Source of the DNA: an uncultured Woeseiaceae bacterium
Lineage (GTDB): Bacteria > Pseudomonadota > Gammaproteobacteria > Steroidobacterales > Woeseiaceae
Direction: 5' to 3'
Assembly: GCA_947258485.1 (NCBI GenBank)
Contig: CAMYIS010000263.1
Span: 1-40,134, forward strand
DNA length: 40,134 nucleotides
Below, piece after piece: positions 33,320 through 40,134 of the stretch. Every line of letters begins with the position of its first letter. Within the stretch, counting starts at the first letter, position 1. The position numbers and the translations under genes are program-made. Below the pieces are notes generated by a model, which was not told the DNA's origin, ran no database searches, and saw nothing but the letters and a program-made list of their open reading frames with translations.

Positions 33320-35360
33320 TCAAAGACTGACCCCGTAAGCAGCCAGCGTGGCGGGCAATTTTTTCCGCATTTCAGCACGGCGCTCGTCGACAAGGCCGAG
33401 CATCTCCTCGTAGACAGGCTCCCCCGCGAGCTTCTTCATGCAGACAGCGTCACGAAGGAAAGCATCCCAGGGTAACTGCGGACTGCTCGCGATGCGGGCA
33501 ATGTAATCCAGGGCCTCTTCCTTGCGTCCCATGATGGCGAGACCGCAGCTGGTGTGAAAGTTATACCACCAGCTGCTTCCCTTACCCTGGCTAGCACCGT
33601 GTGTACTCTCGGCGAGCTCTACCGCATAGCTCTTGGTCTCCTCGCTGCCGACACCCTCAAGGGCGTTGATCAGGGTGTATTTTCCCTCGACGTCTGCGCC
33701 AGAGCGAATGTGGCCAAGTGGTTGGCCTGTCGTACTGAGAACGTACAATGCGTCTGTGAACTTACCAACGGCGTTGTAGCCGAAGGCAAGGAGGTAACGG
33801 ACATAGATGTCGTCGGGTTCTTCGATCATGAGATCCGCGGCCACATCGATCAGTGCGGGATAGCGCCGCATATGAAACAACAGGCCGATTCCGGCCTCCG
33901 GCTCCAGCTCGAGCGCTGTCTCAAAATTCCCGATGATCGCGTAGAGTTCGGCCAGTCTGCCGATATGATCAGGATTGTCGGGCTCGAGATTCCTTGCCTT
34001 GAGGGTCCAGGCGATCGCCTCGTCCACCCGACCGATGAGTTCCAGAAGTGAGCCAATCAGCCGATAGGCTTCGACCCTATTGCCGGACTGATCGTTGTCG
34101 AATAGCTCCCGCACGTCACGAATCACGTCGAGCGTTTCGTCAATGTAACCTTCCGCCGCGAAGTAACTGCCAAGGGCTCCGTGCCGGGAGAGAGACAAAC
34201 GGTCAACCTCCACCGCTCGACGCAGTAGATCGGGCCGTCCGTCACGGTCTTTCCGGGTCCAGTGCCACGTCGCGTAGTTGTTCAGGGCGTCAGGATTGTA
34301 AGGGTTGAGTTCAATGGCACGTGCCCATGCGGGACCGGCGTCGGGGAGTCCTTGTGCCCAGTAGTACTGACCCATCGTATTTTGTACTTCCGAGAGGTTC
34401 GGGTCGAGATCCATCGCCCTGTGGGCCGGTCCGGCAGCAGCATCGAGGTCACCCAGGTACAACAGCGCGCCGGCGAGTCGGCTGTGAGCCAGCGCGGAGC
34501 CGGGACGTGGTTACACGGTCAAGTACCTGTTGCTCATAGTGTCTTGCGAGCAACAGCAGCTCATTCGCCGAGGCATTGCTCGTCGCCGGCTTCACAACAA
34601 TTGGCCCGCCGTCAGGAAAAACCTCCATGGCGATGTGCTCAGCAATCATTTCCTGCATGGTCAGGAGTTCACGCGGGCCGCGTGAAAAAGTTTCCGACCA
34701 TAGAGACAGACCGCTTTTCCCCTCGATCAATTGAACAGAGATACGCAGCGTATTGCCTTGGCGACGCACGCTTCCCTCAACGAGGTTGGCGACGCGCAGT
34801 TTTGTGGAAATGGCCAGCGCGTCCATTCGCTGTTCGCGAGCGGCGACCGAGGAGGAGCGAGCGGCGACACGCATACCGGACACGCGACTGAGCTGGTCGC
34901 GAAGCTCGTCGCTGAGCCCTTCGCTCAGGTACGCGTCATCGGGATCCTGTCCGGTGTTTTCGAAGGGCAATACCGCAATGCTGTTGGGCATAACCTCCGG
35001 AGCTGCCGGACCTCGCTCCGTTTCCTGAATAGACGGCTTGATCAGGAGGAACAGGCCTGCGGTTCCGGCGACGAGCAGCGTTATCGACAGTGCGATGCTC
35101 GCCGTTCCGCGGCGGCTCGAGATCGCGGTTCGCTGGATGCCTTCCGACGTGAGGTCGAAGGTCCACGACAGGAACATGGCCACCGGGAAACCGACGACGA
35201 AGCCGATGACGGCCAGCGTCGATATCCACTGCGGCAGAAAGAGCTGCTCGACGACAGTAACAACGATTTCGGTGACGCCCCAGGCAATGGCGCCATAGAT
35301 GGCAGCAGCCTGCAGGACTTTGCGCTTGCGCAATTCGGCAAAGAATGAGGCGCCAGCCAT
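33320..35360 (-). pseudogene. TolB/FlgO-like and TPR membrane protein, paralogue 3, broken by internal deletion
   Basis: The N-terminal frame (35360 to about 34507) encodes the helices and TolB-like domain, like the other copies, up to ELLLLARHYEQQVLDRV. It then shifts into nonsense and stops at 34449. The TPR half continues in another frame from about 34505 (GSALAHSRLAGALLYLGDLD) to the stop at 33320. Aligned to paralogues 1 and 2, both of which have 26 residues between QQV/RQV and the ASALAHSRL-type motif, only 22 bases remain of 78 expected. This is a net deletion of 56 bases that removes the start of the first TPR and shifts the frame. As read, only a truncated membrane/TolB-like protein could be made. 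An assembly error at a repeated locus is possible. Confidence 0.88.
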
Positions 35361-35431
35361 GATTCAGGTGGTTCGTGCGGCACTGATCATGCAATAAAGC
35401 ATAACCTATCCGAGCGACTGAATATCCGTGT

Positions 35432-35698
35432 CTATTTGCTTCGGTAAATGTCTTTGCGATCCCCGATCTTTATGACGTGCACGATCAACACCGTATCCTC
35501 GATCGTGTAGAGAATGCGATAGCGGCCCTGGCGGAGTCGGTAGCGTTCGAGGCCTGACAGTTTCAGCGCGCCCGGCGGCCGCGGATTGTCAGCCAGTGAC
35601 TGGATACGTTTAACAATTCGGCGTCGATCTGCCTTCGTAGCGATCGACTGAAGTTCTTTGCGAGCAGATTTCTTTATTCGCAGACTATATTTTGCCAC
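35432..35698 (-). CDS. RelE/ParE-superfamily toxin
   Basis: This 88-residue basic protein has the RelE/ParE plan: KYSLRIKKSARKELQSI at the start, a helix pair containing RRRIVKRIQSLADNPRPPGALKLSGLERYRLRQGRYRILYTIED, and the C-terminal strand VLIVHVIKIGDRKDIYR. The Gly-Asp-Arg-Lys-x-x-Tyr ending is typical of mRNA-interferase-type RelE toxins that act on the ribosome, whereas ParE members usually lack it. The start overlaps the antitoxin gene by 14 bases, so translation is probably coupled. Confidence 0.92.
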   Translation of the reverse strand: MAKYSLRIKKSARKELQSIATKADRRRIVKRIQSLADNPRPPGALKLSGLERYRLRQGRYRILYTIEDTVLIVHVIKIGDRKDIYRSK

Positions 35699-35921
35699 GT
35701 CGTTTCAGGTCCTTAACGACGTCCTCGAAAGCATAGTCTGGCTCCGTTTCGCGAACCTCAAAAGCCTCGATGTCACTGGCATCCTCTGCAAGTGCGGCTT
35801 TGACGGCCTCATTGACGAGTTCCGAAATACTGCGATCCGTCGCTGCGGCTTTGAGCCGCAGCGCACGATGCAGAACCGGTTCAAAGTAGACGGTGGCTCT
35901 CTTCTGGGCCGTTTCACTCAT
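35685..35921 (-). CDS. ribbon-helix-helix-type antitoxin
   Basis: This 78-residue protein precedes the toxin. Residues 8-45 (RATVYFEPVLHRALRLKAAATDRSISELVNEAVKAAL) form a ribbon-helix-helix DNA-binding domain: one strand then two helices, with the SISELVNEAV pattern. The acidic C-terminal tail (EDASDIEAFEVRETEPDYAFEDVVKDL) would wrap the toxin. It should repress its own promoter, which carries palindromic elements. The start ATG at 35921 has no Shine-Dalgarno site, and the predicted transcript begins at about this base. Confidence 0.9.
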   Translation of the reverse strand: MSETAQKRATVYFEPVLHRALRLKAAATDRSISELVNEAVKAALAEDASDIEAFEVRETEPDYAFEDVVKDLKRRGKI

Positions 35922-35927
35922 GGCAAA

Positions 35928-35956
35928 AGCATAACGTTGTAACGTTTTGACGTCAA
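35928..35956 (-). promoter_or_regulatory. toxin-antitoxin promoter with overlapping palindromic operator
   Basis: On the minus strand TTGACG (35956-35951) and TATGCT (35933-35928) are spaced by 17 bases, a good sigma-70 pair. The interval contains AACGTT twice (35933-35938 and 35941-35946) and the 10-bp palindrome TTGACGTCAA (35947-35956), so a repressor bound here would cover both boxes. This fits autoregulation by the RHH antitoxin. Transcription would start within a base or two of the ATG. Confidence 0.65.
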
Positions 35957-36046
35957 GACGTTCGAAAATTAGAAGCAGTTTCAGGATCGGCGGTCAATAC
36001 CTGCCGGACTTGCCGGTGCCAGTCTCCGTGTGATGAACTGCCAGCG

Positions 36047-36427
36047 GTGGATACCGGAATCAGATTTTTTTGGCTGCTGGCGGGCTTGACGTCGGTCGGC
36101 ATAGGCGCCGCCGGTGTGGTAGTGCCATTGTTGCCGACGACGCCGTTCCTGCTGATCGCTGCCTTCGCGTTCGCGCGTTCTTCGACGCGGCTGAATCGCT
36201 GGTTGCGAGAGCACCGCTCCTTCGGGCCGTTGATCGACAACTGGCACCGCGACGGCAGCATTGACCGCAAAGCGAAACGGATCGCGATCATTGTTCTGTT
36301 GATGACACCGGTGATCACCTGGTTGTTCGGTGTACCGCTATGGATCATTGCGAGTCAGATTGTGGTCTTGGGCGCTGTGGCTGTATTTATCCTGACCCGC
36401 CCCCTGCCGTCCGAAGGCCATCGCTAG
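36047..36427 (+). CDS. DUF454 (YbaN-like) small membrane protein
   Basis: This 126-residue protein matches the YbaN/DUF454 family: FFWLLAGLTSVGIGAAGVVVPLLPTTPFLLIAAFAFARSS at the N-terminus, NRWLREHRSFGPLIDNWHRDGSIDRKAKRIAI in the middle, and two further helices (about 77-95 and 97-116). The PLLPTTPF motif is diagnostic. It is an inner-membrane protein of unknown biochemical role. The start is GTG 36047 with no strong ribosome site. It is followed by the DsbA-like gene 39 bases later on the same strand. Confidence 0.9.
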   Translation: MDTGIRFFWLLAGLTSVGIGAAGVVVPLLPTTPFLLIAAFAFARSSTRLNRWLREHRSFGPLIDNWHRDGSIDRKAKRIAIIVLLMTPVITWLFGVPLWIIASQIVVLGAVAVFILTRPLPSEGHR

Positions 36428-36466
36428 CAAACGTCACGAACAAGGGTTAGAAGGACAGGAATCTCT

Positions 36467-37156
36467 ATGAGCAGAAAGACAGGAAGCGAACAAGTGAACG
36501 CGGAGACCCGCATCAGTCGAACGAGTCTCATTGCAGCTGCCGTCGTGGTCCTGGTGCTTGCAATCGTGGCAGCGACGTTCCTGTACGAGAGTGACGACAC
36601 TGGGTCTTTGCAAGCGGAGGCCGCGGCGCGCCAGGCAGCCCTCGCGAGCGAGCACTCGCCAACGCTTGGCGACCCGGGTGCCAAGGTGCACATCGTGGAG
36701 TTTCTCGATCCGGCGTGCGAAACCTGCGCCCTGTTTTATCCAATGGTTAAACAATGGATTGCCGAGGTGCCGGGCGAGATCCGTCTTTCGGTTCGCCACG
36801 TCGCATTCCATACCGGCGCGGACTATGCCGTCAGAATCCTGGAAGCAAGCCGAAAACAAGACAAGTACTGGCAGACCCTGGAAGCTCTGCTGGGGTCGCA
36901 AAATCAGTGGACGCAGCACCATACGGTCCAGCCTGACAGAATCGGGCCAGCCATCGCGGGGGTAGGCTTGAATATGGAGCAGCTGATGGCCGACATGAAT
37001 GCGATGGAAGTACTGCTGCGCATCGAACAGGACAAGAAGGACGCCATACTCCTGAAAGTCAGTGCGACGCCGGAATACTTTGTCAATGGCCGGCAGTTAC
37101 CCAGTTTCGGCCAGCAACAATTGGCTGACCTGGTCCGCGAAGAGTTACGAAAATAG
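36467..37156 (+). CDS. membrane-anchored DsbA-family disulfide oxidoreductase
   Basis: This 229-residue protein has one N-terminal membrane helix (about 20-39), a linker, and then a DsbA-type thioredoxin fold: VHIVEFLDPACETCALFYPMV with active-site Cys84 and Cys87 (CETC). A helical insert follows, and VSATPEYFVNGRQL supplies the cis-proline loop. It lies in the periplasm and probably makes or reshuffles disulfides, perhaps for the several CxxCH cytochromes in this window (inference). CETC is also seen in bacterial BdbD-like proteins. ATG 36467 has AGGA/GGAA upstream. Convergent with the DUF899 gene, 17 bases apart. Confidence 0.88.
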   Translation: MSRKTGSEQVNAETRISRTSLIAAAVVVLVLAIVAATFLYESDDTGSLQAEAAARQAALASEHSPTLGDPGAKVHIVEFLDPACETCALFYPMVKQWIAEVPGEIRLSVRHVAFHTGADYAVRILEASRKQDKYWQTLEALLGSQNQWTQHHTVQPDRIGPAIAGVGLNMEQLMADMNAMEVLLRIEQDKKDAILLKVSATPEYFVNGRQLPSFGQQQLADLVREELRK

Positions 37157-37173
37157 AAGAAATAGACTGCGCG

Positions 37174-37860
37174 CTATTTATTCAGGAAGTGCTTTTCGAG
37201 AAATTCGGACCTGAAGTTCTGCGGGGGGTTCATACGATCCGGCCGTCCTTCGGGTGTAAAGTCCATCAGATTCCAATAGGGCCAGACCGTGTCTACATGG
37301 TTTGCCTGTAGCTCGGTGCCCCAGAAATGGAAGATCTCGCCATCGTGCTTTTTGAACACATGCAGGATAGGCCACTGCATGTCATCGTTCTCACCCTGGC
37401 ACCTGTAGTCAGCCTGGTAAGTGGTGCCGTAGCCCGATACCAGGCCGATTTGTGTCCAGCCCCGGGTCCTGGCCCAATCGTCGATTTTCTCTGCGGGGGC
37501 CTTGGCAATTCCACAGAAAGCGGCGTCTTGGGATACCTGGTAAGCAGTCCGGTCAAATCCATCCATCAATGACGTACACGATAAACACGGATTGTCCCAG
37601 CCGGGGCCATACATGAAGTTGTAGAGCAGCAATGTCGGCTTGTCGCCGAAGAGCTCGGACAATTTGACTTCCTGACCGACCTTGCCCTCGTTGGCCCACT
37701 GAAACTTATAGTCTTCCTTTAACTGACCACCCAAAGGCAGCTGGCGGCGTTTTTCGGCGACCGATTTGACTTTCTCAACCAGCGCCTTTTCTTCTTCAAG
37801 CAATTCATCGCGGGCTTTTCGATAGTCCGGAGATTCGTTGGGATATCGTAATTCACTCAT
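37174..37860 (-). CDS. DUF899 thioredoxin-like protein
   Basis: This 228-residue protein is of the DUF899 family, thioredoxin-fold proteins of unknown activity. The N-terminal ~55 residues are helical and charged (ELLEEEKALVEKVKSVAEKRR). The core has FGDKPTLLLYNFMYGPGWDNPCLSCTSLMDGFD with Cys92 and Cys95, and later FGTELQANHVDTVWPYWNLMDFTPEGRPDR-type sequence typical of the family. The start at 37860 is fixed by the ATGA overlap with the upstream MAPEG stop (37857), so the two are translationally coupled. It is the last gene of the five-gene operon. Confidence 0.9.
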   Translation of the reverse strand: MSELRYPNESPDYRKARDELLEEEKALVEKVKSVAEKRRQLPLGGQLKEDYKFQWANEGKVGQEVKLSELFGDKPTLLLYNFMYGPGWDNPCLSCTSLMDGFDRTAYQVSQDAAFCGIAKAPAEKIDDWARTRGWTQIGLVSGYGTTYQADYRCQGENDDMQWPILHVFKKHDGEIFHFWGTELQANHVDTVWPYWNLMDFTPEGRPDRMNPPQNFRSEFLEKHFLNK

Positions 37861-38246
37861 ATCAGCACCACCCATAGCATCACCAAGGTCGCAAAAAAGC
37901 CGACCGACCAGATCAGCGAGCGAACGAGAAAAATACCGGATGCATACGCGGGTATGTAGAGGACACGTGCCGCAAGATAGGTCCAGGCACAGGTCTCCGT
38001 AATCGACGAGCTCGCGTCGCCCAATACGACGACAATGACGGCGATCGTGAACAGGATCAGGCCTTCGAAGTGATTGTCCATTGCTCGCTTGAGTCGACCA
38101 GCAACACCGGCAGCTCGTTTTTCCTCGTCACGATTGCCTCCCGTGTATTTCGGGCCCAGCTGGATATTGACCGGAACGGCCATGAGTACGAACTGGACAA
38201 ACTGCAGCAGTGCTGCAAAACCAAGCACCTTGATTTCGACTGGCAT
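37857..38246 (-). CDS. MAPEG family membrane protein
   Basis: This 129-residue protein has four membrane helices (about 7-25, 58-80, 88-105 and 110-128). The MAPEG pattern LKRAMDNHFEGLILFTIAVIVV, followed by ARVLYIPAYASGIFLVRSLIWSVGFFATL, is clear. In eukaryotes this family makes glutathione-dependent transferases and eicosanoid enzymes; bacterial members are mostly uncharacterised. RAxxNHxE is the glutathione-binding region of the family. It lies 18 bases after the DUF1295 gene and overlaps the DUF899 start. Together they suggest lipid or thiol chemistry at the membrane. Confidence 0.92.
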   Translation of the reverse strand: MPVEIKVLGFAALLQFVQFVLMAVPVNIQLGPKYTGGNRDEEKRAAGVAGRLKRAMDNHFEGLILFTIAVIVVVLGDASSSITETCAWTYLAARVLYIPAYASGIFLVRSLIWSVGFFATLVMLWVVLI

Positions 38247-38264
38247 CGAGAAACTCCTCTTTTT

Positions 38265-39155
38265 CTAAGCCCGGGCGCCCGTGGCGGGTGGCTTCGGGAT
38301 CAGCACCGGGGTGCTGCGCTTGTAGTTCTCGTAATCGTCCTGGCCGCCCCAGCGCTCGTCCGCCTTTTCTTCCAGCAGCGGGATGCCGCTGACCCTGGTC
38401 AGCAGAAACGTCACAAACACTGGTGAGATAAGTGTAGCCCACTGCCAGCCCTGCAGCACCGGCATTGCGATGATTGCCATGCCAGTCCACAGCACGATCT
38501 CACCGAAATAATTCGGGTGGCGCGACCAGGCCCACAGGCCGACGTTGATAAACTTGCCTTTGTTGCCCGGGTCGCCCCTGAAATTCGACTTCTGCCGGTC
38601 TGCAACTATCTCAATGAGTATGCCGATCGACCAGATAATAATCCCGGTGATGCCGACAGCACCCAGCGGCTCGCGCACACCGCCGGTGATAATGGCGAGC
38701 GCCGCCGCCGCGGTCAGCAGAACCCACAGGCCCTGTATGGTCCACGCCATGAAGAACCGCAGCGGCCGGTTTTTGATGTTGTCGAAGCGGCTGTCTTTGC
38801 CGTCGCGCGAGATGCGCCGGAACAGGAACGTCGCCAGCCGTAGCGACCAGAACATGACCATGGCGGCAACCAGCGTCGCACGCATGTCGAGCTCGCCGGA
38901 CAGCAGCACGGCGACCACCGTCACGGTGATGTAGGTGACGCCACCGGTCAGGTCGTAGTAACGCTCGGTCTGTGTCAGCGCCGAGGGGATGAAGGCCAGC
39001 CAGTTGACTGCGAACGCGAGCGCACCGCACAGCGCAAATAACGGTACAGCGCCGACACGGTCGCCGCCGTCGCTGCCGGCCCACGACATGAGCGCGCCTA
39101 ATACGATTGCGATTGTGACTGCGACTATTATTTGTGTGTTACTGCGCTCAGCCAT
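38265..39155 (-). CDS. DUF1295 (steroid 5-alpha-reductase-like) membrane protein
   Basis: This 296-residue protein has seven or more membrane segments. The C-terminal part shows the DUF1295/steroid-reductase signature: FRGDPGNKGKFINVGLWAWSRHPNYFGEIVLWTGM, with RHPNYFGE, then GIPLLEEKADERWGGQDDYENYKRSTPVLIPKPP. The reductase superfamily uses NADPH at this C-terminal motif to reduce double bonds of steroid-like or polyprenyl lipids; bacterial members act on unknown lipids. It lies 30 bases after the CIA30-like gene and 18 before the MAPEG gene. Confidence 0.9.
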   Translation of the reverse strand: MAERSNTQIIVAVTIAIVLGALMSWAGSDGGDRVGAVPLFALCGALAFAVNWLAFIPSALTQTERYYDLTGGVTYITVTVVAVLLSGELDMRATLVAAMVMFWSLRLATFLFRRISRDGKDSRFDNIKNRPLRFFMAWTIQGLWVLLTAAAALAIITGGVREPLGAVGITGIIIWSIGILIEIVADRQKSNFRGDPGNKGKFINVGLWAWSRHPNYFGEIVLWTGMAIIAMPVLQGWQWATLISPVFVTFLLTRVSGIPLLEEKADERWGGQDDYENYKRSTPVLIPKPPATGARA

Positions 39156-39185
39156 AGTGGCGTCTCCCGGTTGTATGTCTGGCAG

Positions 39186-39794
39186 TCAGGATTCTTCCTC
39201 TGCCGCATAGGCGTGCACGCTGGCCAGGCGCAATTCAAAAGGCCCGTCCTGCTTGTCGTAAATCATCAGGCCCATGCCCCTGATCTGTCGGGGATCGAGC
39301 GCGGGTCCATCCAGCTGATAGCCGCGGTACTGTGGCATGAAGTTCGAGAATGGAATGTTGACCACACTCCATGTGTCGCTGCGGGTTTCGAAATCAGCCC
39401 AGTAGCTGATCTGCCTGCCACGCCAGCGCGCGTTGCTCGTCAATCGCCAGGTGTAGCGGCGGCCATCGCCCTTTACATGTAATTGGATTCCAGCGTGATT
39501 CGACAGATCCAGCTGCATGGGTTTTGTACGAATCGAGCTGAACCCGCCACCATTCGTGTTGGTGCGGCCCGCGAATCTCAGCTCTCCTTGTTCTTGTTCG
39601 AAATCGCCCTCGCTTCGACCTCCCATGACGTTATCGTTTACTACGTACCACCCCAGGTCGGAACTGCTCGTTGTGAAGTCGGTGAGCAGGAGTTCTCCGT
39701 TGGGATCGGAATCGGAAGCGTCGAGTGGCGTGCCGGGAACGGTCATCAGCAGTAGTCCGAAAATCAGCGAAAAAGGTATCACGTTGGCCTGCAT
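39186..39794 (-). CDS. exported CIA30-like protein (NADH:ubiquinone oxidoreductase intermediate-associated domain)
   Basis: This 202-residue protein uses ATG 39794; a longer upstream frame would overlap the preceding gene. It begins with a signal peptide (about 1-27). The mature part has the CIA30 galactose-binding-like beta-sandwich: LLLTDFTTSSSDLGWYVVNDNVMGGRSEGDF, FAGRTNTNGGGFSSIR, GIQLHVKGDGRRYTWRLT and DQIRGMGLMI-type segments (here DPRQIRGMGLMIYDKQDGPFEL). In bacteria such proteins are usually periplasmic or membrane-associated and their role is unclear; mitochondrial CIA30 assembles complex I. It sits five bases after the upstream gene's stop, within one operon. Confidence 0.88.
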   Translation of the reverse strand: MQANVIPFSLIFGLLLMTVPGTPLDASDSDPNGELLLTDFTTSSSDLGWYVVNDNVMGGRSEGDFEQEQGELRFAGRTNTNGGGFSSIRTKPMQLDLSNHAGIQLHVKGDGRRYTWRLTSNARWRGRQISYWADFETRSDTWSVVNIPFSNFMPQYRGYQLDGPALDPRQIRGMGLMIYDKQDGPFELRLASVHAYAAEEES

Positions 39795-39799
39795 CCCGC

Positions 39800-40134
39800 T
39801 TAGCCCCTGTAAGCCAGCAGTGTGTTTTTCTGTTGGGGAAGCAGCATCTGCCACTGCCGGCAACTGGTTGCAGCCTGGTTGCCCAGCGTCACTGCAGCAC
39901 GCATCGAGCGGCTTAGGGCGCTGGCATACAGACGCTGGTAATAAGGAGCCTTACGTGCGTAAAACGGCAGTATTTCTTCGAGCGTAAGATCGGTATCCAG
40001 CGTTTCGGCGAAGGCGTCATAGAATCGGCCAATCGCGTCCGACACCGGGTTGTCTTCGGCCAGCAGGTCGGACGGAGCAATCGTCCAGGTCATGTCGCGT
40101 TGCAGTACACAGGTCCCGGCAAAGCCAGCGCGTC
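39800..40134 (-). CDS. unrecognised protein, 5' end cut by window
   Basis: The minus frame is open from the stop at 39800 to the window edge, about 111 codons. An internal ATG at 40093 is not necessarily the start, because the preceding codons (GFAGTCVLQRD) read like continuing protein. The visible C-terminal part is helical and acidic (DAIGRFYDAFAETLDTDLTLEEILPFYARKAPYYQRLYASALSRSMRA), and ends CRQWQMLLPQQKNTLLAYRG. I do not recognise a family. The stop is five bases before the CIA30-like start, so it is the first visible gene of the operon. Confidence 0.6.
   Translation of the reverse strand, partial: RAGFAGTCVLQRDMTWTIAPSDLLAEDNPVSDAIGRFYDAFAETLDTDLTLEEILPFYARKAPYYQRLYASALSRSMRAAVTLGNQAATSCRQWQMLLPQQKNTLLAYRG

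Overview
The window is about 40 kb of dense bacterial DNA with moderately high GC. It carries Sec and lipobox signals, a TonB-dependent receptor, outer-membrane barrels, c-type cytochrome lipoproteins and clear Shine-Dalgarno starts, so it comes from a Gram-negative proteobacterium. The TPR proteins that begin with a conserved (F)FAELRKRKV segment and a TolB/FlgO-like domain, plus the style of the TonB receptor, suggest a marine gammaproteobacterium of the Woeseiaceae/Steroidobacterales type. That assignment is inference; no rRNA gene is present. I see no tRNA, rRNA, CRISPR array, transposase or phage gene.

Layout. 1-5.3 kb: an edge-truncated cytochrome c, an unknown membrane protein, an acyl-CoA carboxylase carboxyltransferase, a cytochrome c'-like lipoprotein and a TGS-domain GTPase. 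5.4-10.4 kb: ion transport, with a P2-type cation ATPase, a CNNM/DUF21 membrane protein and a voltage-gated-type K+ channel. 10.4-17.1 kb: a 36-bp tandem repeat, an SDR oxidoreductase, a large TonB-dependent receptor with a convergent terminator, a DUF3422 protein and a MATE exporter. 17.2-19.9 kb: an SRPBCC protein, a glycine-zipper lipoprotein, a cytochrome c lipoprotein and a DUF3775 protein.

19.9-27.3 kb looks like a stress and DNA-maintenance cluster showing decay. It holds a PolX-like helix-hairpin-helix protein, a Usp-like protein and a Lon-family protease gene split by a frameshift. These are followed by an aldehyde dehydrogenase, a stub of a flavoprotein gene, a second Usp protein, a relic of a sensor domain, a histone H1-like DUF2934 protein and a thioredoxin-like protein. 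27.5-29.0 kb holds an uncharacterised exported protein paired with an outer-membrane barrel.

29.1-35.4 kb contains three paralogous TolB-like/TPR membrane proteins, one on + and two on -; the third is broken by an inferred net 56-nt deletion. 35.4-36.0 kb is a RelE/ParE-type toxin-antitoxin pair whose promoter overlaps palindromes and appears to give a leaderless mRNA. 36.0-40.1 kb has DUF454 and DsbA-like genes, then a compact five-gene minus-strand operon (unknown protein, CIA30-like, DUF1295, MAPEG, DUF899) that runs off the window.

The most interesting items are the TPR paralogue island, the split Lon-like gene with its coupled partners, the decayed neighbourhood around the second Usp gene, the short dispersed repeat, and two small uncharacterised gene sets (27.5-29.0 kb and 37.2-40.1 kb). 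I did not find a clear-cut new defence or mobile system.
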